From: Achromobacter xylosoxidans | GTDB taxonomy: Bacteria; Pseudomonadota; Gammaproteobacteria; Burkholderiales; Burkholderiaceae_B | Direction: 5' to 3' | NCBI RefSeq assembly: GCF_002192695.1 | Contig: NZ_MTLG01000075.1 | Location: forward strand, 403,604 to 467,603 | Length of the DNA stretch: 64,000 nucleotides | Shown here: positions 1 through 9,073 of the stretch, piece after piece | Layout: every line of letters starts with the position of its first letter | How positions within the stretch are numbered: position 1 is the stretch's first letter | The notes under the pieces: model-generated | Told to the model about the DNA's origin: nothing | Seen by the model: only the letters and a program-made list of their open reading frames with translations | Databases searched by the model: none | Program-made: the position numbers and the translations under genes

Positions 1-9
1 GACCCACCC

Positions 10-984
10 ATGCACAAGAAAATTTCCCTGCTCGCCGGCAGCATCGTCCTGGCGTTCAGCGCAGGCGCGCAAGCGCAAACCAAATGGGATCTGCCCACGG
101 CCTATCCGGCCAGCAACTTCCACGTCGAGAACCTGACCACCTTCGTCAAGGACGTGGACACGCTGTCGGAAGGCAAGCTGAAGATCACGCTGCACAACAA
201 CGCCTCGCTGTACAAGGCGCCCGAGATCAAGCGCGCGGTGCAAGGCAACCAGGCGCAGATCGGCGAGATCCTGCTGACCAACTTTGCGAACGAAGATCCG
301 ATCTACGAACTGGACGGCCTGCCCTTCCTGGCCACCGGCTATGACGCGTCGTTCAAGCTCTACCAAGCGCAGAAGCCCTTCCTCGAGAAGAAGCTCAATG
401 CGCACGGCATGACGCTGCTGTACGCGGTGGCCTGGCCGCCCCAGGGCATCTTCGCCAACAAGGACATCAAGCAGATCAGCGACATGAAGGGCCTGAAGTG
501 GCGCGCCTACAGCCCGGTGACGGCCAAGATCGCCGAACTGGTCGGTGCGCAGCCCGTCACGGTGCAACAGGCGGAACTCGCCCAAGCGCTGGCCACCGGC
601 GTGATCGATTCTTATATGTCCTCGGCGTCCACCGGCTACGACACCAAGACCTACGAGTACATCAAGAAGTTCTACGACACCCAGGCCTGGCTGCCGAAGA
701 ACGCCATCATCGTCAACAAGAAGGCGTTCGACGCGCTTGACCCCGCGACCCAAACCGCGCTGAAGAAGGCCGGCGCGCAGGCCGAGGAACGCGGCTGGAA
801 GCTGTCGCAGGAAAAGAACAAGTGGTACCAGGCCGAACTGGCCAAGAATGGCATGGAAACCATCCAGCCCACGGTCGAGCTGAAGGAAGGCCTGTCCGTG
901 ATCGGCAAGCGCATGCTGGAAGATTGGCTGAAGAAGGCCGGCGCCGACGGCCAGGCCATGATCGACGCCTACAAGAAGCAGTGA
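10..984 (+). CDS. dctP: TRAP transporter solute-binding protein, DctP family
   Basis: Periplasmic receptor of a TRAP transporter, which hands a small organic acid to the DctQ/DctM membrane pair for Na+- or H+-driven uptake. The 324-residue product has a signal peptide (MHKKISLLAGS, then a hydrophobic core and an AQA cleavage site near residue 23). The conserved DctP ligand region is visible around residues 164-205 (GLKWRAYS, with the arginine that pairs with a substrate carboxylate, then ELAQALATGVID). It lies 7 bp before dctQ and is the first gene of a three-gene operon. Only nine bases precede the start, so the promoter is not visible. The substrate cannot be read from sequence; a monocarboxylate or keto acid is the usual range. 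Confidence 0.93.
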   Translation: MHKKISLLAGSIVLAFSAGAQAQTKWDLPTAYPASNFHVENLTTFVKDVDTLSEGKLKITLHNNASLYKAPEIKRAVQGNQAQIGEILLTNFANEDPIYELDGLPFLATGYDASFKLYQAQKPFLEKKLNAHGMTLLYAVAWPPQGIFANKDIKQISDMKGLKWRAYSPVTAKIAELVGAQPVTVQQAELAQALATGVIDSYMSSASTGYDTKTYEYIKKFYDTQAWLPKNAIIVNKKAFDALDPATQTALKKAGAQAEERGWKLSQEKNKWYQAELAKNGMETIQPTVELKEGLSVIGKRMLEDWLKKAGADGQAMIDAYKKQ

Positions 985-991
985 TATTTCC

Positions 992-1492
992 ATGCGCCGC
1001 TTTTTAGATGGTCTTTACGGCGCGGCCGGCCTCTTGGCCGGCCTGTGCACGATCGGCGTCCTGGTGTCGGTGCTGGCCGCGATCATCGCGCGCCAGCTCA
1101 GCATGAACATACCCGGCACGGACGCCTACGCCGGGTACTTCATGGCCGCCGCCGGTTTCCTCGCGTTGGCCAGCACGTTCAAGCACGGCGAACACATCCG
1201 CGTGACGCTGTTGCTCAATTCGCTCAAGCCCGCCGCGGGCCGCAGGCTGGATATCTTCGCCCTGGCTGCCGGCTGCCTGCTGGCCAGCGCCTTCGCGTTC
1301 TTCAGCGTCAAGCTGACCTACGACTCCTGGCAGTTCAACGACATATCCACGTCCAACGACGCCACGCCGCTCTGGATTCCCCAGCTCAGCATGGCCGTGG
1401 GCACGGTGCTGTTCCTGGTCGCCCTGATCGACGAGCTGATCCGACGCTCACGCGGCCTGGCCGCCGCTTCTTCGCAGCAAACCCATGAATGA
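992..1492 (+). CDS. dctQ: TRAP transporter small permease, DctQ family
   Basis: The 4-TM small membrane subunit that pairs with DctM. The 166-residue product has four hydrophobic segments (about residues 12-35, 46-66, 85-110 and 128-148) and the DctQ-type sequence KHGEHIRVTLLL after the second segment. Its stop overlaps the dctM start by 8 bp, which indicates translational coupling. It belongs to the same operon as the solute receptor 7 bp upstream. Length and topology are normal for the family. Confidence 0.92.
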   Translation: MRRFLDGLYGAAGLLAGLCTIGVLVSVLAAIIARQLSMNIPGTDAYAGYFMAAAGFLALASTFKHGEHIRVTLLLNSLKPAAGRRLDIFALAAGCLLASAFAFFSVKLTYDSWQFNDISTSNDATPLWIPQLSMAVGTVLFLVALIDELIRRSRGLAAASSQQTHE

Positions 1493-2786
1493 ACTACTCG
1501 TCATAACCCTATTGGTCATCTCGATCTTCGCGCTGCTGGGCTGCGGCGTCTGGGTCGGCCTGACCCTGGCGGGTACCGCCTGGATCGGCATGGAGATCTT
1601 CTCCAGCCGCCCCGCGGGCGATGCCATGGCCGTCACGATCTGGGGCGCCTCGTCCAGCTGGACGCTGACCGCCCTGCCGCTGTTTCTGTGGATGGGCGAA
1701 ATCCTGTTCCGCACGCGGCTGTCGGAAGACCTGTTCAAGGGCCTCGCCCCCTGGCTCAACCGCCTGCCCGGACGGCTGCTGCATACCAACGTGATCGGTT
1801 GCGCCATCTTCGCGGCGGTCTCGGGCTCGTCCGCGGCGACCTGCGCCACGGTCGGCAAGATGACCATCCCGGAACTGACGCGCCGCGGCTATCCCGAGGA
1901 CAAGATCCTGGGCACGCTGTCGGGCGCCGGCACGCTGGGCCTGCTGATTCCGCCTTCCATCATCATGATCGTGTATGGCGTGGCGGCGGACGTGTCCATC
2001 GCCAAGCTGTTCATCGCGGGCATCGTGCCCGGCATCCTGCTGGCCCTGCTGTTCATGGGTTACATCGCCTGGTGGGCCATCCGCAACCCCGGCCAGGTGC
2101 CGGCAGCCGACCCCGGCCTGTCCCTGATGGAAAAGCTGTCGCGTTCGCGCCACCTGATCCCGGTGATGCTGCTGATCGGCGCGGTGCTGGGCTCCATCTA
2201 CTCTGGCATCGCAACGGCTACGGAAGCGGCGGCGGTCGGCGTGGTGGGCGCCCTGTTCCTCTCCGCGCTGCAGGGGTCGCTGAACCGCTCCACCTTCATG
2301 CAGTCGCTGCTGGGCGCCACCCGACTGTACTGCATGATTGCGCTGATCCTGGCGGGTGCGCAGTTCCTGACACTGGCGATGGGCTATATCGGCCTGCCGC
2401 GCGCGCTGGCCGAATGGATCGGCGGACTGGGCCTGTCGCAGTTCGGGCTGATCATGGCGTTGATGGTGTTCTTCATCGTCCTGGGCTGCTTCCTGGACGG
2501 CATTTCCATCGTCGTGCTGACCATGGGCGTGCTACTGCCCACGGTGCAGGCCGCCGGCATCGACCTGATCTGGTTCGGCATCTTCATCGTGTTCGTTGTA
2601 GAAATGGCACAAATCACGCCGCCGGTCGGGTTCAATCTGTTCGTGCTGTCCGGCATGAGCGGGAAAGAGCTGCCCTACATCGCGCGCGCCTCGCTGCCGA
2701 TGTTCTTCCTGATGATCCTGGCCGTGCTGCTGCTCTATGCCGTGCCTGGCATAGCGACGTGGCTGCCGCTGCACATGACGCTGTAG
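1485..2786 (+). CDS. dctM: TRAP transporter large permease, DctM family
   Basis: The large transport subunit (433 residues, about 12 hydrophobic segments). It forms the ion-coupled translocation path with DctQ. Family signatures are visible: GSSAATCATVGKMTIPE around residue 110, LIPPSIIMIVYG around 155, TEAAAVGVVGA around 245 and QITPPVGFNLFV near 375. The start overlaps the end of dctQ. A factor-independent terminator follows within 20-45 bp, so the operon ends here. Confidence 0.95.
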   Translation: MNELLVITLLVISIFALLGCGVWVGLTLAGTAWIGMEIFSSRPAGDAMAVTIWGASSSWTLTALPLFLWMGEILFRTRLSEDLFKGLAPWLNRLPGRLLHTNVIGCAIFAAVSGSSAATCATVGKMTIPELTRRGYPEDKILGTLSGAGTLGLLIPPSIIMIVYGVAADVSIAKLFIAGIVPGILLALLFMGYIAWWAIRNPGQVPAADPGLSLMEKLSRSRHLIPVMLLIGAVLGSIYSGIATATEAAAVGVVGALFLSALQGSLNRSTFMQSLLGATRLYCMIALILAGAQFLTLAMGYIGLPRALAEWIGGLGLSQFGLIMALMVFFIVLGCFLDGISIVVLTMGVLLPTVQAAGIDLIWFGIFIVFVVEMAQITPPVGFNLFVLSGMSGKELPYIARASLPMFFLMILAVLLLYAVPGIATWLPLHMTL

Positions 2787-3118
2787 GACGGCGTCACCCT
2801 GAGAACCCCGTTCCTGGAGCGGGGTTTTTTTTCGCCATGGCGGGCGCCCTACCCGCTCCCCCTGTTTTGCCATCCTGTAAACCAGGGAAAACTCCAAAAA
2901 ACTACAGGTGTTGTTCACGCCCCAGTTTTTCTAGAATTCCCTGGCGCTGATACGTTGCAACATTACGGCGTATATGTGCATATGCGGCCATCGCCCGGAC
3001 CCGCGCTTACCAGAAGCGTCGGTGCGAAGGCCCGGCGCCTGACGATCCGCCAGGCGCAACCAGCCGAGCCAAAAGCCCGGCACCACTAAAAATAGCGCTA
3101 CCCAGGAGGAGCCCCCGC
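2787..3118. promoter_or_regulatory. Porin upstream region with nested inverted repeats
   Basis: This 332-bp gap holds the dctM terminator and then the control region of the porin gene. I see CCAGGGAA (2882-2889) inverted as TTCCCTGG (2937-2944), and inside it AAAAAACT (2896-2903) against AGTTTTT (2924-2930). Farther on, ATACG and CGTAT flank 14 bp (2950-2973), with ATATG/CATAT at 2972-2983 abutting it. A strong Shine-Dalgarno AGGAGGA sits at 3104-3110. These arms suggest regulator sites or a structured leader. No regulator can be named from sequence alone. No small coding sequence was seen. Confidence 0.5.
2804..2832 (+). terminator. Rho-independent terminator of the first TRAP operon
   Basis: Stem AACCCCG (2804-2810) pairs with CGGGGTT (2820-2826) around a 9-nt loop, followed by a run of T to 2832. 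It lies 18 bp after the dctM stop codon. Confidence 0.9.
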
Positions 3119-4189
3119 ATGAAACGCATCACCCTATCCCTCGCCCTTGCAGGCCTGGGCTTGGCCGCCGGCACGGCCCAAGCCGAAACCAGCGTCACCC
3201 TGTACGGCATCGCCGACGTCAGCATCCGCTACCTGAGCACCAGCGCCGGCAGCGTGGGCGCGGACGGCAGCCGCGTGTCGATGGAGAACGGCGCCATTTC
3301 CAACAGCCGCTGGGGCCTGCGCGGCTCCGAAGACCTCGGCAACGGCAACCGCGCCTTCTTCCGCCTGGAAAACGGCTTCAACATGCAGAACGGCCGCGGC
3401 TCGGATCCCAGTAAGACCTTCAGCCGCCTGGCCTATATCGGCCTGGACGGCGGCAACATCGGCGCGCTGACCCTGGGTCTGCAGAACACCCCAATGTTCG
3501 ACCTGCTGGCCGACTACTTCGACCCGCTGACCGTCGGCAACTACGACCAGAACGCCTGGCTGCCCGCCGCCATGTCGCGCGTACGCACCAACAACATGAC
3601 CAAGTACTCCAACACCATCGGAGACCTGGCTTTCGTGCTGTCCTGGGCCAATGGCGATGACTACAACGACCACAAGGCCGGCCAGCAGTACGGCGCCAGC
3701 CTGCGCTACACCGTCGGCAAGCTGGGCCTGGGCGCTGCCTACCAGCAGACCTACGACGGCACGGATTCCGACCTGCGCCAGCGCGTCTGGAACCTGAACG
3801 CTTCGTATCAGTTCGAAGCCGCCAAGGTCTTCGCCGGCTACTACAACGGCCGCGACGAAACCGGCTGGGTCAACGCCGTCATGGGCGGCGCCCAGGCCGC
3901 CGGCCTGGACCGCAAGGACAACGGCTACTTCGCCGGCGTGACCTGGCAGGCCACGCCGCGCTGGGCGATCACCGGCGCCGCCTACTACGACCAGAGCAAG
4001 AACGTGGTCGAAGACGGCGACAAGGGCAAGCGCTATGCGCTGGTCGCCGTGGCCGAGTACTCGCTGTCCAAGCGTTCGCAGATCTACGGCACCGTGGACT
4101 GGAACAAGGTAAGCGATGCCGCCAGCGGCGAAATCACCGGCAAGAGCAACCAGCTCGGCGCCGCAGTGGGCTTCCGCCACATCTTCTGA
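3119..4189 (+). CDS. Outer-membrane porin, Gram-negative porin family
   Basis: Trimeric general diffusion porin of the Burkholderiales OmpC-like type, 356 residues. The signal peptide ends at AQA about residue 22; the mature chain starts ETSVTLYGIADV, typical of this family. The chain has alternating amphipathic beta strands, a SRWGLRGSEDLG strand-turn near residue 60, and a C-terminal aromatic (GFRHIF) for Bam recognition. The start follows a strong AGGAGGA. Its position behind a TRAP operon may mean linked uptake across both membranes, but a terminator separates them, so it is transcribed separately. Confidence 0.93.
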   Translation: MKRITLSLALAGLGLAAGTAQAETSVTLYGIADVSIRYLSTSAGSVGADGSRVSMENGAISNSRWGLRGSEDLGNGNRAFFRLENGFNMQNGRGSDPSKTFSRLAYIGLDGGNIGALTLGLQNTPMFDLLADYFDPLTVGNYDQNAWLPAAMSRVRTNNMTKYSNTIGDLAFVLSWANGDDYNDHKAGQQYGASLRYTVGKLGLGAAYQQTYDGTDSDLRQRVWNLNASYQFEAAKVFAGYYNGRDETGWVNAVMGGAQAAGLDRKDNGYFAGVTWQATPRWAITGAAYYDQSKNVVEDGDKGKRYALVAVAEYSLSKRSQIYGTVDWNKVSDAASGEITGKSNQLGAAVGFRHIF

Positions 4190-4198
4190 TGACCGCCC

Positions 4199-4230
4199 GC
4201 GCCGGACGCCTTGCGCGTCCGGCGCGGTTT
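4199..4230. terminator. Hairpin terminator between porin and livF
   Basis: Perfect 11-bp stem: GCGCCGGACGC (4199-4209) pairs with GCGTCCGGCGC (4215-4225) around a 5-nt loop, followed by GGTTT. It lies 10 bp after the porin stop and just beyond the end of the convergent livF, so it may serve both. Confidence 0.75.
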
Positions 4231-4246
4231 CGTCGCCAGTCCAGAC

Positions 4247-4966
4247 TCACATCCCCAGATACGCCTTGCGCACCTCGTCCGAGGCTGCCAATTCCGCCGC
4301 TTCGCCCGACAGCGCCACCCTGCCGCTCTGCATCACGTAGGCGCGCGCCGCGACTTCCAGCGCCTGGGCCATGTTCTGCTCCACCAGCAAGACCGACAGG
4401 CCGTCATCGCGGTTCAAGGCGGCCAGCGCATCGAATACCTGTTCCACCAGCAAGGGCGACAGGCCCAGGCTGGGCTCATCGATCAAGAGCAGGCGAGGCC
4501 CGCTCATCAGCGCCCGGCCGATAGCCAGCATCTGGCGCTCGCCCCCGGACATGGTGCCCGCCAGTTGCGCGCGGCGCTCCTTCAGTCGCGGAAACAAGGC
4601 ATAGACCCGCTCCAGGCGTTCGGCGTATAAGCGCTCGTCCCGCACCGTGTACGCGCCCAGGCGCAAGTTCTGCTCCACGGGCTGGCGCGCGAACACCCGC
4701 GCGCCTTCGGGAATCATGGAGATGCCCTGGGTCACCAGCTTGTCCGGCGGCGTGCCGGTGATGTCCCGGCCTTCGAACACCACCCGCCCGCCCTTGGGCT
4801 TGACCGCCCCAACGATGGCCAGCAAGGTGCTGGACTTGCCCGCGCCGTTGGCGCCCAGCAGGGCTGCGATCTCGCCCGGCCGGACTTCCAGCGACACGCC
4901 GCGCACCGCCTGCACGCCGCCGTAGGCCACGCTCAGGTCTTCCACTTTCAGCATCGCATCAGGCAC
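4247..4966 (-). CDS. livF: Branched-chain amino acid-type ABC transporter ATPase LivF
   Basis: One of the two ATPases energising the Liv transporter; 239 residues. Walker A GANGAGKSS (about residues 37-45), signature SGGERQML (about 140) and Walker B LLLIDEPSLGLS (about 159-170) are all present. The terminal KAYLGM is typical of LivF. The start is taken as GTG at 4966, overlapping livG by 8 bp; an in-frame ATG at 4954 is an alternative. It is the last gene of livK-H-M-G-F. The substrate may be branched-chain amino acids or another HAAT-family ligand. Confidence 0.93.
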   Translation of the reverse strand: MPDAMLKVEDLSVAYGGVQAVRGVSLEVRPGEIAALLGANGAGKSSTLLAIVGAVKPKGGRVVFEGRDITGTPPDKLVTQGISMIPEGARVFARQPVEQNLRLGAYTVRDERLYAERLERVYALFPRLKERRAQLAGTMSGGERQMLAIGRALMSGPRLLLIDEPSLGLSPLLVEQVFDALAALNRDDGLSVLLVEQNMAQALEVAARAYVMQSGRVALSGEAAELAASDEVRKAYLGM

Positions 4967-5681
4967 GGTGCTTTCTCCCCAGATAGGCTTCTATCACAGC
5001 CGGGTTACGCACGATTTCTTGCGGCGCGCCCTCGGCGATCATCTGGCCGAAGTTCAGCACCAGCACCCGCTGCGCCAGCCGCATCACCACCTCCAGCACG
5101 TGCTCGACGATGATGAGCGTGACGCCCGACGCATGGATGCCGCGCAGGATCTCCGCCAACGCGATGGCTTCGGCCGGGTTCAGGCCGCCCGCCACCTCGT
5201 CCAGCAGCAGCATGCGCGGCTCGGTCGCCAGCGCCCGCGCCAGCTCGACCCGCTTCTGCCCGGCCACGTTGAGTTCGGCCGCCCTTACGTCGGCGCGCTC
5301 GGCGAGGCCCACCAGCTCCAGCACGCGGGCCGATTCGCGGCGCGCGTCCTGCAGGCGCGGGTGGCGCAGCAGCGCGCCGACCATGGCGTTCTCCAACACC
5401 GTCATCTGTCCGAAGCTGCGCGGTATCTGGTAGGTACGCACCAGGCCCATGGCGGCCACCTCTTCGGGTCGCCGCCCTATCATCGACTGGCCATCGAAGG
5501 TCACCGAGCCGGAGGTGGGCGCGTGATGCCCCACCAGGCCATTGAACAAGGTGCTTTTGCCCGCGCCATTGGGGCCGATGATGGCGACGATCTCGCCCGC
5601 CTCGACCGACAGCGAGATGTCCTTGTTGGCGACCAGACCGCCGAATTGCTTGGTCAGGTTCTTAACGTCCAGCAGAGCCAC
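4959..5681 (-). CDS. livG: Branched-chain amino acid-type ABC transporter ATPase LivG
   Basis: Second ATPase of the Liv system, 240 residues. Walker A GPNGAGKST (about residues 37-45), the LivG-type switch segment GLVRTYQIPRSF, and Walker B LLLDEVAGGLNP are seen. The signature is VAGQKRVELARAL rather than LSGGQ; such relaxed signatures are common in LivG. The start is GTG at 5681, inside the last codons of livM (20-bp overlap), so translation is probably coupled. Confidence 0.93.
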   Translation of the reverse strand: MALLDVKNLTKQFGGLVANKDISLSVEAGEIVAIIGPNGAGKSTLFNGLVGHHAPTSGSVTFDGQSMIGRRPEEVAAMGLVRTYQIPRSFGQMTVLENAMVGALLRHPRLQDARRESARVLELVGLAERADVRAAELNVAGQKRVELARALATEPRMLLLDEVAGGLNPAEAIALAEILRGIHASGVTLIIVEHVLEVVMRLAQRVLVLNFGQMIAEGAPQEIVRNPAVIEAYLGRKHRA

Positions 5682-6651
5682 GGCGCCTCCTCAATGTGAC
5701 CAGCCCACCCGGCAGGAACATGGTGACCAACAAGATCGCCAGGCCGAAAACCAGCAGGTCCAGACCCATGCCCGAACTGCCCCACAGCACGCGCGTTCCC
5801 TCCGACAGCGGCAGCAGCACCGCCGCTCCCAACCAAGGACCGATCAGCGTGCCGACTCCGCCCAGGATGGTGACCAGCACGACCTGCACCGACATCGTCA
5901 GGTTGAACATGGACTCCGGATCGATGAAGCCCACGTACATGGCGAAGAAGCCGCCCCACACCCCGGTCATGCCCGCCGACATCACGAAGGCCAGCATCTT
6001 ATAGCGATCCGCCGGCACGCCCAGGCTGCGCGAGGCCGCCTCGTCGCCGTTGATGGCCCGCCAATAGAAACCGGTCTTGGAATGCACCAGGAAGAAGGTG
6101 GCGCAGAAAGTCAGGAAGGCCAGCCCCACCGCGATCCAGTAGTACGGCACCTTGCTGCGGAACAGCAGCATCCACGCGGCATCGCCGATGGGCGCCTCCA
6201 GGCCGACGGCGCCGCCCGCCCACTCCCAGTTGATCATCAACAGCAGCCCGATCTGCAGCAGCGCAATGGTGGCCATGGCGAAGTAGTGGCCGGACAGCCG
6301 CAAGGTGGGACCACCCACCAGCCAGGCCAGCCCGGCGCTGATCAGCCCGCCCAGCGGAATGCCCAACAGCGGCGTGAGCTTCAGGTGGTGCAGCAGCAGC
6401 AAGGTGGTGTAGCCACCTACTCCCACGAACACGCTGTGGCCGAAGGAGATCCGCCCCAGGAAGCCCCCGACCAGGTTCCAGCACGCGCCCAGCGCGCCGA
6501 ACATGATGGCCAGCAGCAGCACCTGCAGGGTGAAGGCGTCCTTTACCACCAGCGGCACCAAGGCCATCAGGATGGCAGCCACGGCGGCAGCCAGGACCGG
6601 CCATTTGGGCACGCCGGCGGACGCGGTATCGATTTTGTCTGTCTTGTTCAT
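5662..6651 (-). CDS. livM: Branched-chain amino acid-type ABC transporter permease LivM
   Basis: Inner-membrane permease of the Liv system (329 residues, about nine hydrophobic segments). The LivM loop GVWGGFFAMYVGFIDPES near residue 240 and GVGTLIGPWLGAAVL near 275 match the family. It starts 1 bp after the livH stop and ends inside livG, so these genes form one transcript. It heterodimerises with LivH. Confidence 0.94.
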   Translation of the reverse strand: MNKTDKIDTASAGVPKWPVLAAAVAAILMALVPLVVKDAFTLQVLLLAIMFGALGACWNLVGGFLGRISFGHSVFVGVGGYTTLLLLHHLKLTPLLGIPLGGLISAGLAWLVGGPTLRLSGHYFAMATIALLQIGLLLMINWEWAGGAVGLEAPIGDAAWMLLFRSKVPYYWIAVGLAFLTFCATFFLVHSKTGFYWRAINGDEAASRSLGVPADRYKMLAFVMSAGMTGVWGGFFAMYVGFIDPESMFNLTMSVQVVLVTILGGVGTLIGPWLGAAVLLPLSEGTRVLWGSSGMGLDLLVFGLAILLVTMFLPGGLVTLRRRRGSAGR

Positions 6652-6652
6652 T

Positions 6653-7504
6653 TCACCACCGCCCGAACAGGCCGCGCGGCCGATACCAGAGAACCAGGAT
6701 GAACAGGATGAAGACGCTCACCGTCTTCAAGGCCGGCGCGACGAAGTAGCCCGTCATGGCCTCGATGATCCCGATCAGGATTCCCGCGATGAAGGCGCCC
6801 GGCAGCGACCCGAAGCCGCCCATGCAGACCGCCACGAAAGCCAGCAGGCCGAACACCGTGCCCACCGAGGGAAACACGTAGAAGAAGGTGGTCAGCAAGG
6901 CGCCGGCCAGGCCCACCGCGGCGCTGCCCAGCATCCAGACCAGGGCGTTGACCCGGTCGGGCGAAATGCCCACCAGCGCCGCCACCTGGCGGTCTTCCGC
7001 CACCGCCTGCAAGGCATGGCCCCAGCGCGTGCGGTACACCAGGATGAACAACGCGACCACCACCACCAGCGCGATCAGGCCCGTCACCACCTGGGGCCTG
7101 CCCAGCGAGATGCCGGCCACCGTGACGCTGCCTGACACCAGCGTGTCGGGCAGGCTGCGGTAGTCGGGGCTGAAGGCGATGAAGGCGATCTGGCGCAGCA
7201 CCAGCCCAAGGCCAAAGGTGGCCAGGATGACCGCCATCGCCGGCCCCTTCTGCAAGCGGCGGATGATGAGCGCATAGGTCAGGAAGCCGACGAAGGCGAG
7301 CAGGATCGCCACCAGCGGCGCCGACAGCGTGGGATCGATGTGGCCCAGCGTGTAGAGCCAATAGGCGGCATACATGCCCAGCATCAGGAACTCGCCATGG
7401 GCGAAGTTGATGACGTCGGTAATGCCCCAGATCAGCGCCAGCCCCACCGCCACCGCGGCATAGATCAGGCCGTTGAACAGGCCTGCCGAGAGAGCTTCAA
7501 ACAT
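6653..7504 (-). CDS. livH: Branched-chain amino acid-type ABC transporter permease LivH
   Basis: Partner permease of LivM, 283 residues, with multiple hydrophobic segments. The N-terminal GLFNGLIYAAVAVGLALIWG and NFAHGEFLMLGMY are LivH hallmarks, as are GSLPGAFIAGILIG and the C-terminal WYRPRGLFGRW. A 48-bp gap separates it from livK upstream. Confidence 0.95.
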   Translation of the reverse strand: MFEALSAGLFNGLIYAAVAVGLALIWGITDVINFAHGEFLMLGMYAAYWLYTLGHIDPTLSAPLVAILLAFVGFLTYALIIRRLQKGPAMAVILATFGLGLVLRQIAFIAFSPDYRSLPDTLVSGSVTVAGISLGRPQVVTGLIALVVVVALFILVYRTRWGHALQAVAEDRQVAALVGISPDRVNALVWMLGSAAVGLAGALLTTFFYVFPSVGTVFGLLAFVAVCMGGFGSLPGAFIAGILIGIIEAMTGYFVAPALKTVSVFILFILVLWYRPRGLFGRW

Positions 7505-7552
7505 GGAGTGCTCCTCGCGGCAGGCCCCGCGGCCCGCCGCGTCAGACTATGT

Positions 7553-8800
7553 TTACTTCCAGGCGAACGGCAGCGTGGGCAGGCTCTTGTCCGTGCGGTA
7601 TTTTTCCGGCCACACCGTCTGGTAGGACGAACCCTTCAGTTCCAGGATCAGGCCCGAACCCTTGGTATTCTGGCCCTTGGCGTCGAACTGCACCCCGGCC
7701 CAGGGCATCGCGACCTGCGCCTCGCCCAGGTCGGTGGCCGCCAGCGCCTTGCGGATCGCCTCCGGATCGGTGGAGCCGGCCCGGTTGATCGCGTCGGCCA
7801 GCACCAGCACCCCTTGCATCGAGCGCGCATTGTTGCCGTTCAGGTCCTTGCCGGTCTTGGCCTTGTACATGTCGTTGATCTTCTTCAGGCCGGCCTTGGA
7901 CGCCGCCACGTCATTGCCCCAGACGTCGCGCGTCAGCACGCCCTGGACCTGCGGCCCCACCTCCTGCACGAAGCGCGAATCGATGAAGCCCGCGTCGTTG
8001 GCCAGCAGCACCGGCGGCGCGTACTTGCTTTCGCGCATGGTGCGCACGAACAGCATGGCGTCCGAGGTATAGCTGGCGAAGATGGCCACATCGGGCTTGG
8101 CCGCCGCCAGCTTCTGCACCTCCGCCGTCACCGAGGCCGAACCCGCGCTGTAGGCGATGTTGGCAACCAGTTGGCGTTTGTACTGCTTGGCGAACTTTTC
8201 CACCGCCTTGTAGGTGTTCACGCCGAAGTCGGTGTTCTCGTACACCACGGCAATCTTGGCGGTCGGCACCGCCTTGATGCCATCCAGGAACTGCATCATG
8301 TTCTCGACGAAGGTATCGTCGTTGGGCGAAGTGCGGAAGAACCACTTGTAGCCGCGCTCGGTCAGGTCGGGGCTGCTGGACTCGCCGTTGACATAGGGGA
8401 TGCCGCGCTGCTCGGCGATGCGGCTGGCGGTCTTCGTCACGGCCGACTGGTAGGCGCCGGTCAGGGCCACGACCTTTTCCTGGTCGATCAGCCGCTGGGC
8501 GTCGGCCAGGCCCACTTCGGGCTTGCCTTGGGAATCGCCGAACACCACTTCGATCTTGGCGCCGCCCAGCGCAGGCAGGCCGCTGCCCGCGGCCAGCGGT
8601 ATGCCTTCGAGCTCGGGGTGCGGATTGTTGATGATCTCGACCGCCAGCTCGACGGCCGCCTTGATCTCCGCCCCGGTGGACGCCAAGGCGCCCGACAAGG
8701 GGTAGATCGCGCCGATGCGCACGGCCTGCTGCGCCTGCGCGGGCACGGCGCACATCAGCGCCAGACTCGCGGCGACACCCGCGATGAGCTTCATCTTCAT
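7553..8800 (-). CDS. livK: ABC transporter substrate-binding protein, LivK/HAAT family
   Basis: Periplasmic receptor that feeds the Liv permease; 415 residues, a type I binding fold. The signal peptide MKMKLIAGVAASL ends near AQAQQ (residue 24). The family opening VRIGAIYPLSGALASTGAE follows, then VALTGAYQSAVTKTAS and VNGESSSPDLTERG, which form ligand-loop segments. The start ATG has AGGAG about 7 bp upstream. First gene of the five-gene operon. It is longer than E. coli LivK (about 370 residues), as is common for receptors of aromatic or amide ligands, so leucine as substrate is only one option. Confidence 0.92.
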   Translation of the reverse strand: MKMKLIAGVAASLALMCAVPAQAQQAVRIGAIYPLSGALASTGAEIKAAVELAVEIINNPHPELEGIPLAAGSGLPALGGAKIEVVFGDSQGKPEVGLADAQRLIDQEKVVALTGAYQSAVTKTASRIAEQRGIPYVNGESSSPDLTERGYKWFFRTSPNDDTFVENMMQFLDGIKAVPTAKIAVVYENTDFGVNTYKAVEKFAKQYKRQLVANIAYSAGSASVTAEVQKLAAAKPDVAIFASYTSDAMLFVRTMRESKYAPPVLLANDAGFIDSRFVQEVGPQVQGVLTRDVWGNDVAASKAGLKKINDMYKAKTGKDLNGNNARSMQGVLVLADAINRAGSTDPEAIRKALAATDLGEAQVAMPWAGVQFDAKGQNTKGSGLILELKGSSYQTVWPEKYRTDKSLPTLPFAWK

Positions 8801-9047
8801 AACTGAACTCCTGAATGGAACCGGCTAGGTGTGAAAGCACTACATGGACGCGGCCGGGAATCCCCAAGGGGATAGCCAGGCTCGCGGCGGCACGAGGCCA
8901 TCCGGCAAGCCGGAAGGCCCCAGATTCAAAGCGGTTGTCGCCATTTCCCCTTGTCCTTTGATGGATCGTTTTGGTGGCACAACTGGCACTGCAGCGCGAC
9001 TACGACTTTCAACCGCTACCCGTTTGCGCGCTACCGGGAAAGCGAAT

Positions 9048-9073
9048 GGATGGCGGTCAGAACACCGCCATCC
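9048..9073 (-). terminator. Hairpin spanning the stop codon of the hydro-lyase gene
   Basis: Perfect 10-bp inverted repeat GGATGGCGGT (9048-9057) / ACCGCCATCC (9064-9073) with a 6-nt loop. It covers the TGA stop at 9057-9059. No T tract follows on the minus strand, so it may stabilise the mRNA end or act with Rho instead of being a classic terminator. Confidence 0.45.

Noticed and set aside
8960..9000. TGGCAC..TGCA near 8974-8992 as a sigma-54 promoter
   Set aside because: The spacing between the GG and GC elements is 13, not 10, and the orientation does not face livK.
8801..9056. A small gene between livK and the hydro-lyase
   Set aside because: Short frames there lack ribosome sites and motifs; the region is better read as the livK promoter.
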